A DNA stretch of 64,000 bases from Cladorhizidae sp. MBARI D1340-BT2 (taxonomy: Eukaryota > Porifera > Demospongiae > Poecilosclerida > Cladorhizidae): contig JAQNBH010000006.1 of assembly GCA_028752905.1 (NCBI GenBank), positions 23,298,311 to 23,362,310 of the forward strand. Direction: 5' to 3'. Positions within the stretch are counted from its first letter, which is position 1; every line of letters starts with the position of its first letter. Below the pieces are notes generated by a model that had not been told where the DNA came from, searched no databases, and worked only from the letters and a program-made list of their open reading frames with translations. The position numbers were made by a program, and so were the translations under genes. Of this stretch, positions 33,377-45,815 are shown piece after piece.

Positions 33377-35208
33377 ATGACCGACAATGAGGACACAAAT
33401 ATGGATATCAGGAAGGGCTAGTCAAGCCATCGACCGTAAATGACGAGGACTACAACAGAATTCTCAAACCCACTGGAGGCCATTCAGACATTAATCCTGA
33501 CTATGGAGGAGAACAGAAGAATTGAAGGTAGAGAAGAGGAAGAATGCCGAACCAGAGAAAGAGAAGCAGAAAAACATTGACGTTGAACCAGAGATAGAGT
33601 AGCGGAAGAACGTCGAAACAGAGAAAGGGAAGTGGTGGAACGTCGAACCTGAGAAAGATAAGCGGGAGAATGTTGAACCAGAGAAAGAGTAGTGGAAGAA
33701 TGTTGAACAAGAGAAAGAGAAGTGGAAGAACATCGAACCAGAGAAAGTGAAGCAGAATATTGTCGAATCAGAGAAAGAGAAGTGGAAAAAGGTCGAACCA
33801 AGAGAAAGGGAAGCGGAAGAACGTCGAACAAGAGAAAGAGAAGTGGAAGAATGTCGAACAAGAGAAAGAGAAGTGGAAGAACGTTGAACCAGAGAAAGAG
33901 AAGTGGAAAAAGGTCGAACAAAGAGAAAGAGAAGTAGGAGATAATCGAATCAGAGAAAAAGATGTGGAAGAACGTCGAACCAGAGAAAGAGAAGTGGAAG
34001 AACGTTGAACAAGAGAAAGAGTAGCGGACGAACATCGAACCAGAGAAAGTGAAGCAGAAGATTGTCGAATCAGAGAATGGAAGTGAAAAGGGAGAGCAGA
34101 AGGATTGAACATAAAGAAGCCGAAGAAAGCCTAACAAAATAACTCAAAGCGAAGGACAGCACAAAAGAGAACACTTCTAATGCAAATCAAGTTTCAGCAC
34201 GAAACCAAAACTATATGTGGCATAGTGACGACAGATGACGAGACAGAGATAGAAAACGGAAGCTGGGAGATAAAATTGCTCCATAGACGGACAAGGAACA
34301 GCCTGTATCCTACCTCCGAAACTTTGAAGACATGCTTTCCACAGCAGAGATCAACAAGGATGAATGGGCAAGCCACATGGTCCTCTAGTGATGGGAACCG
34401 CATCCATAGCTTACACAACATCTGTAATGGAGGAGGCTAAGGTAGACTACAATTTGCTTAAAATGGCCTTGCTGAAGGAGCTCTGATATTGCAAAGAAGC
34501 CTGTGAGTGAGAGTTCTGGTCGTTCTGAGGAAAGATGGTGATGCAGCTACAAAAATTCTAAGAGTATTACTAAGTTTGGCAGATGTTCACATGGAAAACT
34601 GTAATACAATAAAAGAGGATGGCAAGACAGTGGCAACAGGAAAATTTCTCTCCTTTTACTCGCTGGATGCAAACCATGTTAGAGCATGGAAACCTGAGAT
34701 GTTCCTGGAAGTCGCCAACTTCATGACAGAGCGACAAGCCATGAATATTAAATTCCGCAAAAGATGACTGCCCTGCACGAAACCGAGGAGTTGCCCGGGA
34801 GACTGGTCAAGAAATCAATGGAATGAAGACAGTCATCTCCGGAACTGGCACTCATTGTTGCGACGTCAACCATGACAGCAGGGAAAGACACCATAACCCA
34901 AAGTACAGTGAGTGTATGGGTGACTTAAATAACATGTTTTACAGTAGCACTCCGGGAAAGCCTCAAGATAAGTCTGGGGATAGGGTTAACTTTGTGTCTA
35001 CATGTTTAAGCAGAAGGTCGAAATGTGACAATTCTGGGTATGAGATCGAAGTTAGGATGGAAAAACACAGTGAAATGACTGAGTCTATAATAACAGCCAT
35101 CAGACAACCAGGTCTATATGTAGAAGGCGGGGTAGGCCAGAGAGAATGCAGAATGCGCATTGATATGGGAGCAGACAGGACCATAGTTGTTGCAAACCTG
35201 GGGAGCTG
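33377..35208 (+). pseudogene. Decayed LTR-retrotransposon gag and aspartic protease start
   Basis: From 33377 the frame reads MTDNEDTNMDIRKG, later NPLEAIQTLILTMEENRR, then a long charged coiled coil built from 30-bp repeats (REREVEERRT) with several stops. Next SYLRNFEDMLSTAEINKDEW, and near 34420 VDYNLLKMALLKEL and FTRWMQTMLE, SCAN-like gag helices interrupted by at least six TGA/TAA/TAG codons. The last part, GLYVEGGVGQREC then MRIDMGADRTIV, is the protease active-site region with DTG changed to DMG (35162-35170). Sequence ends there; no RT. Many stops arise at CGA or ACG-like sites, as expected from CpG decay. Confidence 0.75.
33520..34085 (+). repeat. 30-bp repeats encoding RE-rich coiled coil
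   Basis: About 18 units of AGAGAAGTGGAAGAACGTCGAACCAGAGAA-like sequence inside the gag. 30 is a multiple of 3, so the unit encodes a 10-residue REREVEERRT repeat. The array is old: units differ by point changes and indels, so all three frames are open for long stretches on both strands (e.g. the 217-codon minus ORF 33484-34137, an artefact). Confidence 0.85.
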
Positions 35209-35219
35209 AACGGAAAACT

Positions 35220-37795
35220 TGGAAAACCATATATATGTATGTATGTATGTATTCAATTGTAGGTTCACCTGTAAAAAATAAGAACTCCTCCTCCTACTAG
35301 GCTTATTAAATTTGGAATTGTAAGAGAAAACAACCTAGTTGCAGGAAGAACTGGCTGCATAGACAAGTGAGAATTGCTACTCAGGCTAAAAACAGACTAT
35401 GCTTATAAAGAAGCTAATATGTTTCAATATTCTGTGGGTTTACTCTGGAAGCCACTGGTATAAATATGGTCTGTACTGAAATCTCAAAATAGTTAACTGA
35501 AATCATTATAGAAATAATTATAGATTTTATATTGGGGTATAATGAATACATTTTCATTTCACAGGAATTCCTTCCCAAAATAGCAACCAGGCCTCTGTCC
35601 ACACCGAGTCAACCAAGTAGTTGGCCATGAATGCTCAGTTTGGCTTTAGGATTTGTGTGTTTGACGTGTGTATGTATATGCATGTGTGAGAAATAACATT
35701 ACCTTGTACAACCTTTGTATTTTAACCGTCCTAATGTATAATGTTTGAGAGAAGAGATTGGAGGCTCATGCATGAAGAAACTTGGACAATAAATCAGGTA
35801 TTAGCTACAACCAGCATCAACTCAATCAGCAGACAAAACATAGATATTTTTTGCCAATTAATTCTGAAAGACAGTTTATGAATTCCCTTACTATCATACT
35901 TTAGCTCTATCTAGCAAGATAATAATGATAGCTAGCTACACATTGAAAGTTAGTTGTGTTCAAAATCAATTATAACTCTAGTTAATTATTTATTGCTAGC
36001 TACTGCTCGGCATCATCCACCATTCAGACACTTCCTTAGGCTCAGGTAAAGCTTCTATAGTCGATCTGTCCAAGTTTCTACAAGGAAGGGAGCACCACAA
36101 TACTATGCCTCTAACTCAACCTTAAAGAATGCCTTAGCGGTCTAGAAGTTAAAACAGACAAAGTGTGACATAGTATATAGAATGGAGCACTTAAGATAGC
36201 TGTAAGAAAGCTATAGCTACAACCTCATTTGTAGTTTAACTACTGCATTGTACTAGGCAGGATCCACAGAAAGAAAATAATCCTCAGATTAAATAAACAC
36301 TAACTTTCCAAGCATACACAGCTTAGGTTAGCACATTCTTTTATTGTTTTCAGTACAGCACTTGCCTCTAGAGTTCTGCAAGAAAACTTTAGCTACAAAC
36401 CACAGCTGTATTAGTAGCTGCACTGATCCAGGTTAGGACCAAAGAAGGAAGTCTACTGATGAAAAATACAATGCTAGCTCTCCTGGAGGCCAACAGATTC
36501 AGCGTTATCTAGCTATGGAAGTGTGATTAATGGGAAAATGGTGGTCATGTGTATATGAGCAGATTCTTGTGTGCATGTCCATACTAAAATGATAGCTACA
36601 TGCACAGACATTTTTTTCAGCAGAGCAGCTTGCTGATTTTTGCCTGGATAAATAAAGGGGGAAAAAATCAGAGAGAAAAGTCAAAGTGTGCTTCTGAAAC
36701 AGCAGAATAACGAGAATTGAAATTAGAAGGGAAGAGTGACAGTAAAAGGCATGGGAGAAGCACAGCAGCCCACAATGGATATGCTTCCTTGGGATCAGGT
36801 AAAGCTTCTGATATCTTAAAAATGGATGTTTAAGTTCCATTTGGATACTCTAGGTATGAAAGGTTTGCTAAACTGGAAATAATCATCACGGATAACGGCC
36901 TTGCTAAACTGGAAATGATCGTCGTGCTCAATATCGAGGAGGTTTCTCCTCCAAGCCTTTGCTATCTGTAAGCTTCAATATTTCTACCTATAACAGTACA
37001 AGCAATACAATTTTATGACATCAATAATTTACAGATCAGTGTATAGTGTTAGGCCTGTACTTGGAGTAGTAGAATACCTAAAGCAATGTGATCTAGGCTT
37101 GCAATAATGCTAAGAATTAAATTTTTGTCTGTATTGGTAATCATGCTAAAAGTAATTGTCCATCTCTCCATCAGACATTAACTTGTAACACAATCCTTGC
37201 ATTCATTTGTAGTATTTTTTAATTAATCACTCTGGTGATGGGAGGGTTAAATTTATAATGAAGGTGAATGTCATCATGACTACCAGATGAATAACGCTTA
37301 AGTAGTGTTGTTCTTGATCCTCTCTTTCTTTAAAACTTCAAAGTGGTCGACTTAAGTTTCAGCCAAGTCTACCTGTAACCAACCGAGTTCAGTCTATTCA
37401 ACAAGTGGCTACTGCTATAGCTATTCAACTTCAATAAATGTTCAACTTAGTACAATTCTAGACAACTAGCTAGACTGTGTTAAGAGTTCAGATAGGTTTA
37501 AATATATTAAGAGGATAAATAAATAAGATATAGAAGACACAGCAAAAGACAAAACAACTCAACTGTTCTCACACAAGTTACTCCGACTGCTGTTATGACT
37601 ACTGTTCTGACATGCATACAATTTGAATAATCATACATTACTAAGACTACAGGTAAATACATGGTATTATACATGTTATAGCATGCCAGTAGCTAACTAA
37701 TTTTTACTACATGCCCACATACAGCTGGTTAGTATTGTACTAATGCACTTGTCTCTCTGGCTCTGCCACACTACCAATGTATCTACATCCCTACT
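35220..37795. other. No gene recognised
   Basis: Contains a (GTAT)n run at 35233-35250 and a duplicated CTTGCTAAACTGGAAAT.ATC word near 36870 and 36900. All ORFs are short and without domains. Confidence 0.45.
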
Positions 37796-38116
37796 TGTCT
37801 CCTTTCATTGTTATTTGTCACAGGATATTATGCACTGGGCGATCACTACACACACCCACTCAAATCATACATCAGAGCACACTCTATTGTGAGCATTTGT
37901 TACTTACAAAGCACAATTATGTTGCATACACAGACTGAAGAGACACAAACCTTTCATTCTCGGCATGTGTTCATCATATTGACGTAAAAACATTAGTGTT
38001 TTAAATAAGCTAGACTTGTAGAGTATTAGGCTACTTATGTCAAGGGAATTAATTTGTTAACAGTACCTAAAATCTAAAATATGTAAAATAACATGAACCT
38101 CTCAGTATTCACATAC

Positions 38117-38291
38117 CAGGATTTTTATAGACTTGTTCACCAGAAAAGGATTGAGTCTGAAAGTTAAAACAATCACTGTAAAATTAAGCAAGCAAACACT
38201 ACGATAGAGTATTGGCTCACATGTCTGGATGGTGGTGATGGAAGACCTGATGTCCTAAGTTTTGGACCACCACTTATAGGCAATCCAGGAT
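38117..38291 (-). CDS. Cassette exon pair (71 + 40 nt) with VYKNP motif, copy B1
   Basis: Exon a 38291-38221 (acceptor CTTTAG, donor GTGAGC) reads PGLPISGGPKLRTSGLPSPP. Exon b 38156-38117 (acceptor TTTCAG, donor GTATGT) reads TQSFSGEQVYKNPG. The total of 111 nt keeps frame and all four splice signals are intact, as in copy A2. Tyr-Lys-Asn-Pro keeps the YxxP spacing. Confidence 0.52.
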
Positions 38292-38910
38292 CTAAAGTTT
38301 GAGTATATATCAAGAATGTATTCATACTATGTAGGGACAATAAATCAGAGATTATCCTTGGTGGCACAATAATCAACAAAGTACAGTGCATTTATAAAGA
38401 ATAAGTGGAAAAACTGTCAATATTATAAGACTTTGAAAGGAGATGAATGTCTTCCAACTTTCACCTACCTCCATTGTAACACACTCTCTGCCCAGAGCTG
38501 TTTTAACTTTACACCAATACACAATGAACACAAGCTGACTACATCTTATACACTATATTTATCGGAACTTCTTCATCAGAATGTTGGAAAAAATTATACA
38601 AGTTCTAAAATGCTACAGCTGTAGAGCAGTAGGAGGCTAGAGCATGTAGCTGCTGATTCAGCTCTCAGATTAGCTCCACACATACAATTCAAATTATTGT
38701 GTTTATGTTCTTTAACAATTTTAGTTTGTTATGGATAGACTTAAAATAAATTTCCTGGATTTTTTTAAATGTCCACCAGGCACTATCATAGTGAAGTATC
38801 ATGGTAAGCTGGAATTCCTTTTTGAGGAAGAAACCACCATCAGGATGCTAAGAAACTGCTTAAATAAGTTAGAGCTAAGACATGATTTTTTTATATCAAC
38901 CTCCATTTAA

Positions 38911-39836
38911 CCCTCTCACTGGCATAAGCGACTTAAGTCGCGAAAACGGATTAACCGCGACGAAACAATTCATTAAAAATTAACCGTTCGCGGTATTAAC
39001 TTCAAAAATTGTACGAATATGCCCAAAGCATGCCTCTAATATACCCCTGAATATCAGGAAAATACGGAATGAGGAAAGGGAAGTAAACATGCCAGCAAAC
39101 ATCACTTCCGGTTAATTCCCGGTCTCGAAGAAGAAATGGCGACTTGCTTTAGAGTAGAGACAAAGCGTTAGACTTCCTATTTGAGGATGACTTCGGCCTG
39201 TCCGAGATTGACGTTGGTGAAGGAGAGGAAGAAAGTGCCTGTGCTTACCTGGGAAGTGGCGTAGTTGACAGTGATGCTATGGTAGCTATAACAGAAGCTG
39301 TTGGCACCGACCACGAAGCAAGTTTTCAAAGTATAGATCGCCCTACTCTGCCAAGCGAAGCTTCAGACGATAGCGATGGTCATAAAGACTTCCCCAAGGT
39401 AAGAATAGATAAGAGTTGTATAGTAAAGCCTAGTAACTAGCATAATAGTAAGAACTATTTCTCCTGGGAAGGTAGTTTCACTCATGGAGCTGCAGGAGGA
39501 GGATGAGGAAGTAGCAGAGGAGAAGACAGGGTTGGAGGAGAGGTTATTTTACAAACAGTTGTTGTTGTTGACCAAAAGTTGACCAGCTAACATTGCTGGT
39601 TTCATGAACCCGATATAAACCCTTTTATTTTACTTCCTGTCTCTTATAACAATATTCACATTTCTGTGGTTTGTTGCTAAGCAACAAAAATTTAACATAA
39701 CGTCCCTTCATGCATCAGCTATCACCTGATATATAGTTGTTGGGTACTTGTCTTCATAAGGTCCTCTATAAAAAATATTATGTGAAATTGTGTCAATTTT
39801 TGTAAAATGTCCTCCGTAAATCTGCCAGTGAAAGGG
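38911..39836 (+). mobile_element. Non-autonomous piggyBac element with TTAA target duplication
   Basis: TTAA (38907-38910) precedes CCCTCTCACTGGCA, and TGCCAGTGAAAGGG is followed by TTAA (39837-39840): classic piggyBac ends with 14-bp inverted repeats differing at one or two bases. The homologous place in block A (about 23690) has no insertion. A perfect palindrome GCGACTTAAGTCGC lies at 38928-38941. The interior holds only a first-exon remnant of a transposase (next entry). Confidence 0.9.
39136..39398 (+). pseudogene. piggyBac transposase first-exon remnant
   Basis: ATG at 39136 starts MATCFRVE but stops after a few codons. One frame over, LDFLFEDDFGLSEID, GEGEEESACAYLGSG and SEASDDSDGHKDFPK run to a GTAAGA donor at 39399. 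Acidic, aspartate-rich N-termini are typical of piggyBac transposases. The catalytic domain is missing, so this is a deletion derivative. Confidence 0.6.
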
Positions 39837-40591
39837 TTAATATAGAGAGTACCAGTGCAATACCTGGCTATAAAGATACATACCTACCCTAAGGGAAATA
39901 AAGGGAGTCGAACTACTCACTCGCCTTGAACATCTAAGGTGGGTGCTTGAATTATGAAATTTGAATGTTGATTGTTAAATGCACACCCTGTGTTACCATT
40001 ACAATGAAGATAGAAGTTAGTTAGCTCTAGGTGAGGATTTGCTGGTTGTGTTACCATTGCAATAAAGTTAGAGGTTAGTTAGCCCTAGGTGAGGATTTGC
40101 TGGTTATTTTAATGTCTAGCTGGTGCCTCTACTTTAGCTAAGGCATTATTGATCCCCTCATTGATTAAAACTATCAAGTAGTCGACTTCAGGTTCAACAA
40201 AGTCAACCAATGGATTTTTATTGCTAACTTTCCTTCTATCTTTGCTCTCTGTCACATACTATGATGCACTGGGCGGTCGCTACAAGCATCCAGTCATCAG
40301 AGAAAATTGCATAGTGGATACTTGTAATGTGGAAGGTGCTGACTATGTTCCTATGCAAACTGAAGTGCAAATTTAATGTTTGTGAGATGATCTGAGAAAA
40401 ATAGGTTATCAATAGACACAATCTTTCATATGACATATTTCTCAGCATGTATTCATATTGATGTAAATCTCACAGATGTTCTAATCAAGCTATCCTATAC
40501 ATTATTAGGACAATGACATTACAAAATTTCTTTATTTGTTCCGAGAGAATTTTGTCATAAACACCTCATCTAAACAGTACTCCAAACATAC

Positions 40592-40705
40592 CAGAAATTT
40601 CATAGGCTTGCTCACCAGTCAAGGATAGAGCTATTGGCTCACATGTATGGCTGGAAGACCATCTCCTGAGAGGCCAAATGTTGGAACATCATTTGTAGGC
40701 AATCT
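40592..40705 (-). pseudogene. Cassette pair with intron almost deleted, copy B2
   Basis: Exon a (about 40704-40650) reads LPTNDVPTFGLSGDGLPAIH. Only GTGAGCCAATAG remains of the intron before exon b (40630-40592; LSLTGEQAYEISG, donor GTATGT). The acceptor of exon a has CAG changed to CAA. A 12-nt intron cannot be spliced, so the pair is broken. Confidence 0.5.
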
Positions 40706-41017
40706 TGGATAAAAAATGGGACATTTTAGAATGCGTTTATACTGTGTGCATACTAAGCTAATTCAATCAATGTTTGGTGCCATACTAGAGTTGTGTAGTT
40801 TTAGGACCTACTTTTCCCATTGTGTTTTAAAAGAGTGCTTGCCCATTTAAACAATATTTTTGTAGAGCATATGTAAAAATTGTCAGAGTAATCCTACTTT
40901 CTTGACTGACATCTTTGAACATGAGCTGAGAAAAATAGTCAATTTGTGTAAAAATTATCCACATGGAAAAATAAACAGATTGAATAAATCCAGTATTCCA
41001 AACTAAGTTACACCTAC

Positions 41018-41183
41018 CGAGATTCTCACTGGCTTGCTCATCAAGGAAGGAAGGAGTCTCAAAAATAAAACATTCATTAAATCAAGAAAATACAACAATA
41101 GAGTATCCACCTCTATGGATCTTTTGAATGGAAGACCTCTGATGTCCCAATATTTGTACCAGCACTTGTAGGCAATCCAGGGT
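41018..41183 (-). pseudogene. Cassette exon pair, copy B3, damaged
   Basis: Exon a 41183-41111 has a 2-nt insertion (73 nt) and then a stop. Exon b 41057-41018 is 40 nt (acceptor TTTGAG, donor GTAGGT) and reads TPSFLDEQASENLG, with Tyr replaced by Ser. This is the copy-B equivalent of A3. Confidence 0.5.
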
Positions 41184-42990
41184 CTAAAGTTACAGTAAAC
41201 AAAATATAAATCAAGAATGCATTCATACTATATATGTAGGGATAATAAATCACAGCTGTATTGTGGTCCTCTAAATAATAAAGTGCGTACATATATAAAG
41301 AACAGGTGGACAAACTGTCAGAATTACATGATATTAAAAGAAGTCAATGATTTCCATTTTTCACCACATACATCCTAAATATATTATCAGTCTCCAGAGC
41401 TCCAAGTTTCTGTTTAACTTGACACTGATACACAATGAACATTAGCTGAGAAAAATGAGAGTTAAAAAACACATCTCATGGTATATATATATTTCTTGGC
41501 AATTCTTCATCTGATGTTTGTCAAAAGTTATAGAAGTTCTAAAACTGCTAGGGCATTAGAGTAGTAGGTATCTAGGGCTAGAGGCTCCTATTGATGACAA
41601 GTACAAACTTTGGCTTTCTATTTCAAAAAGGTTGTGATAAATAACTGAATACCAAAAATTATGGTGATCTTGGTGGTCTTGGCTTCAGTTCAGGCTCTCG
41701 AGAGTGGCTCCCCTGCAGCCAGGGAAGTCCATTCCGATTCAACTGCTAACATTCTGGTGCCAGGCAGCGCAATGAATGGTACAAGTAGTCGGAGATTCTG
41801 TGATTGTGTTTTAATATGGCTGGCAATATTGCTTAACATGTTTCTAGTGCTTCTACTAGAACTGGATCCTTGCCTTTCCATAACGAGCCTCACAACCAAG
41901 TTAATATTTTGGCCCAAGCAACCTTTTTGAAAAAGACAGTGTTAGGATAATTCCAGACGACTTAGTTCCTTTCGTAGCAGTGGCTTAATTTTGAAGGTCG
42001 GGTGCCCTGTTATTTTTGCTTGACAGTTGTGACAAGGATAGTCCATGAAGGCTTGAATCTCTAATGCTATGTAAATAAGAATGGAATTGCTAACTGGATA
42101 ATATTTATATCTTTATGCAAGCATACAGTCAGGTAGGTAATTATTACTTGTAGTTATGTATATGGAAATGCAATAGTTTACTACAAGCAGCATAAACAGA
42201 TGCAGTATCACAAGCATTCTGTGTAGTATTAGCTACCTGCACAACAACATGCAATTTAAGTGACATGTAGCAGTTCTTAGCAATGGCTACTAAACCATCA
42301 TTCCTCGAATTCTTTCCTAGACAGGGATTTGGAATCAGCAGCCACAACGACCATAGCGATAGGAATTCTTATAAGTTGCTGAAGTTTACGAGGGAAGATG
42401 ATTCCAAGATATAAGCAGTAAATAATTTTATAATTAAGCATGCTAGCTTGTAAAAAATAGAACACTACATCCATCATCAGTGTTTGGATGAGCTATTGAG
42501 AATAATGACTTGAGTATACAGAGAAGGATGCTGGGGACCTGTAAGTATTATGCAAATATTGATTCTTGTGATGTGTGCAACCAATGCTACAAGAACTATC
42601 TCTAATTGCATGAAAGATAATGAAGATCTACTTACACTAACCATAAAGCAAGAGAGCATTATATTTTGTAAAAAAATTTGATCATAGGCATTTTTGTAAA
42701 CATTGAGACAATGTTTTGCTGATGTCTCAAAGTATAAATGCACAGGGTTAATAATATTTATTACCACAATGCCCGGACCATTGTGTCAGTACCTACTCCA
42801 CAGAACACTTGTGGCACTGCCTTTCTATATACTGCTTGAAGGCAATTGTTGCATCTCGCCAATTACAATATATATGTTATCCGCAAACCTGGAATTTGCT
42901 CAATCCTAGGATCGCGTAAGCCAATTCCTGATCACCAATCAGATCGAATCAAGTTTGCTCCCACGTGGGAAGAGGTTGTAGGAAGGAGAA

Positions 42991-45655
42991 ATGGAAGGAG
43001 AGAATGCCTATGATGATTGTCTTCTGCAAACCTTTCTTTCTGGAAGGAACCTTGGAAGCAAAACCATATCAAGAACAAAGGGACAAGCTGTTGTCAAATT
43101 TCTGAAAGGGGAGATGGTGAACAGTGATTCTAAATTCAATTTTTGGGTGAAACAATTTTTTTTTAAACTTTTGGAGTACCCTGCTCTTGGGCTTAAGGAT
43201 GTACTTTGTATACCAGGAAAGAAAAGGTATGATTCAACCCAAATAGCCAGTGATATATTTTGTGAGACATATTTTGTTGTTAGACAGGTCTCCTTATTTT
43301 ATAAGTTTAAAGCCACAAGTCAAGTGCCAATCTATTTGAAGGCCTGGATGATAATAACAAAGACAAAACTTGGTTTAATTGATCGAAATCCAGTAGCCAT
43401 TCGCTTCATGAGCCAGACCCTTTACTGAATCGCAGTTATACAGTGTCGTTTTAATCTAATCTTTTTTCAGGATGAGAATGACTCCTCCATCCTTGGACAT
43501 TATCGGAGAGTGGTTTACATTGAAGAGTTTCATACTATTTTGAATAGAGTGCACTGTGATGTTCAAGTTCATATGGGCTATGAAAAGACTCTAGCCGAGG
43601 TACAGAATGTCTATCATTTCTATATAAAAACAGATTCTATGCATGTGATCTTGTGTTTGAAATGTAGCCCTTGATGCATGCTCTCATTTTGGCACTCAAA
43701 TATTGTAGGTACAGTGTAGCTCTACTGGTTGAACACCTAAAGATAGCACCTGAGATTGAAAATTGTGACTGACTGTCAGTTATATAAGCTGTGCATAATA
43801 TGAGTATTGCTCATGTCAACCATAAAATGTTTTTAATCAGGTGTCCATGAATATTTGAATTGAGGTCCTGACATAAGGTTGCTACCTCTAACTTTTATAT
43901 GGTTTTGGTAAGTGCAAACATACAATTTGTCATATCCAAATTCAATTGAGTCCAAGGACTGTGCAGCGTAGCATATGAGTAAAACACTACTATTGTAGTA
44001 ACCTCCAATTGACTTTTAGTTAAAAATTGGAACACACAGGAAGTTACATTTTGGACACAATAAAACACTCGCTATGAAGTATGTTGACGTTTGGATGTTA
44101 TGAATCCTTATGTTGCACCCATTTCCTATTTTATATCGGTTTGACCTACATCCTTTTAATAGTAGCAAAAACATGGGTGTGTGCATTTAGATTTACATTG
44201 TCCGTTTCATCCACTAGATAGAGCAAGCATACACCTCTCAGCTTTTTAATGTTGAATATCTAAATACCCATGGGTTAATCCTGTTGTTTTAGTATGTGGT
44301 AAACAACCAGCGACATTTTATAATAGTGATCTGTTTTGGTTATCAATGCAAAATGCTGGTAATTCAATTCTCTGTCTTCACCATACTCCCTCTAGATTTC
44401 TTCGAACTATGCGTGTCTACCAAGATCTGTTGTGGAGAAGTACGTTCAAATATGTAATGTGTGTAACCTTCAGAAGCCACAAACCAACAGTGCCTCACTT
44501 AAACCTATCATTTCTTCTTGGTTTATCACTCGAGGACAGGTAATATTATTAGTACCAAATATGTTGGTATTTAGTATTGTCTTATTTAGGTGGATTTGAT
44601 TGACATGCGACATAGACCAGACGACCGCCATAACTGGATTGGCCACTACTTGTATAATTGGTCCAAATTCCATGTACTCTTTGCTCTTGAGCACAAGAGT
44701 GCAATTGAGGTGGCTAAAAACTTGTCCAGTCGTGTTTTTGCATATTTCGGTGTTCCCAAGGTTTGTGTGACCCATAATTGATTATTAATGGTTACAGCAT
44801 GCTTGAGTGTTCCTATGTATAGATATTTCAATCTGATAACGGAAGAGAATTTGTCAATCATATCATAGACAAACTGGTGAAGACCTGGCCGGGGAAAGCC
44901 ACCATCATAAACGGTCGACCAAGACACCCTTAATCACAGGGTCTAGTGGAACGTGCAAATGCTAAAGTTGAAGAACTTCTTGCATGTCGGTTTGAACAGA
45001 ATGAATGTGATATGGCATGGTCACATTGGTTACCTGAAATTCAGTGTATGTTTGATTTTCATAATAGTGTTTCATAAACAATAGTGATTCATAAACAACT
45101 ATAATTGGTGACTGTATGATACTATAAAACAAGATACCATAAATATGTAATCTAGCTGAACTTTTCATGGTAATGGTGATTGATAGGTTATAGATGAGTG
45201 TTTAGTACAGCCATTGTAGTACTAATATGGGCATCCTGATGGCAGCATGAACTTCACATACTTGGTCATCTCTGCTTTTTTTGGTGTGTGTGTGTATACT
45301 ACTAGATCAACTGAATACATGTGTTCATGAAACCATGAAGTGTACTCCATACGAATTGGGATACGGACAACCACCACATAGCGGTGTATTTCCAGGTACT
45401 AATCTAGGGTCAGTAATGGAGGAAGATATCGCAGACTTGATCAATGAAACTGAGCCTATGGAACATGTATCAGCAGACAAAAGTTCTACTCCTCTACCTT
45501 GTTCAGATGATCCAAGCTCTGCTGAAAACTCCTCACCATCTGTCCCTCACTGTAGTGAACCTCATTGCACAGAGATTGATATCAGAAATAAGCAAAGTAA
45601 AACAATTTTAGACCTTTTAATATTTCTAATCCAGGGTCAGTATAATGGAGAGTAA
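42991..45655 (+). pseudogene. Ginger-type (KRBA2-like) transposase: zinc finger and integrase core
   Basis: Start MEGENAYDDCLLQ at 42991. The first exon has KFNFWVKQFFFKLLEYPALG and LKDVLCIPGKK. Exon 43471-43599 carries the His pair (NRVHCDVQVHMGYEKTLAE) and 44396-44539 the Cys pair (CNVCNLQKPQ). 44590-44760 has VDLIDMRHRPDD (first catalytic Asp). 44823-45045 has QSDNGREFVN (second Asp) and SQGLVERANAKVEE (catalytic Glu). From 45306 QLNTCVHETMKCTPYELGYG. Introns have good GT/AG sites and phases match. One TAA at 44931-44933 sits where relatives have Gln in HPQSQG, a single-base change. The enzyme would cut and paste a DNA transposon by the retroviral-integrase mechanism. The catalytic triad is otherwise intact. 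Confidence 0.82.
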
Positions 45656-45815
45656 AACAATTTTAGACATTCTATTTTAATACCAAATAAACATTGCACA
45701 GAGCTTTCCTTGTGTTGAGACTTGAGAGTGAAAACACAAGTAAATTACTTTTAGCAATCCCATTATATAACATTTTGATGATGTAATAAACATTTTATTA
45801 AAAATATTTCTTCAG

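Larger units (their letters stand above)
37800..42885. repeat. Paralogous block R1, copy B
   Basis: Co-linear with copy A (22300-27000) and carrying the same minus-strand cassettes. It differs by a piggyBac insertion at 38907-39840. Similarity stops at about 42885, just before the Ginger-type gene, which suggests that the transposon or a rearrangement defines the edge. Confidence 0.85.

Noticed and set aside
33484..34137. 217-codon minus-strand ORF rich in Phe/Ser/Leu
   Set aside because: It is antisense to the 30-bp gag repeats; openness follows from repeat composition.
41661..41930. 89-codon plus-strand ORF with a hydrophobic start and a membrane-like segment
   Set aside because: The paralogous region at 25.7-26.05 kb does not preserve it; probably chance within the R1 block.
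44646..44927. Minus-strand ORF opposite the integrase exons
   Set aside because: Shadow of the plus-strand integrase core exons 44590-44760 and 44823-45045.
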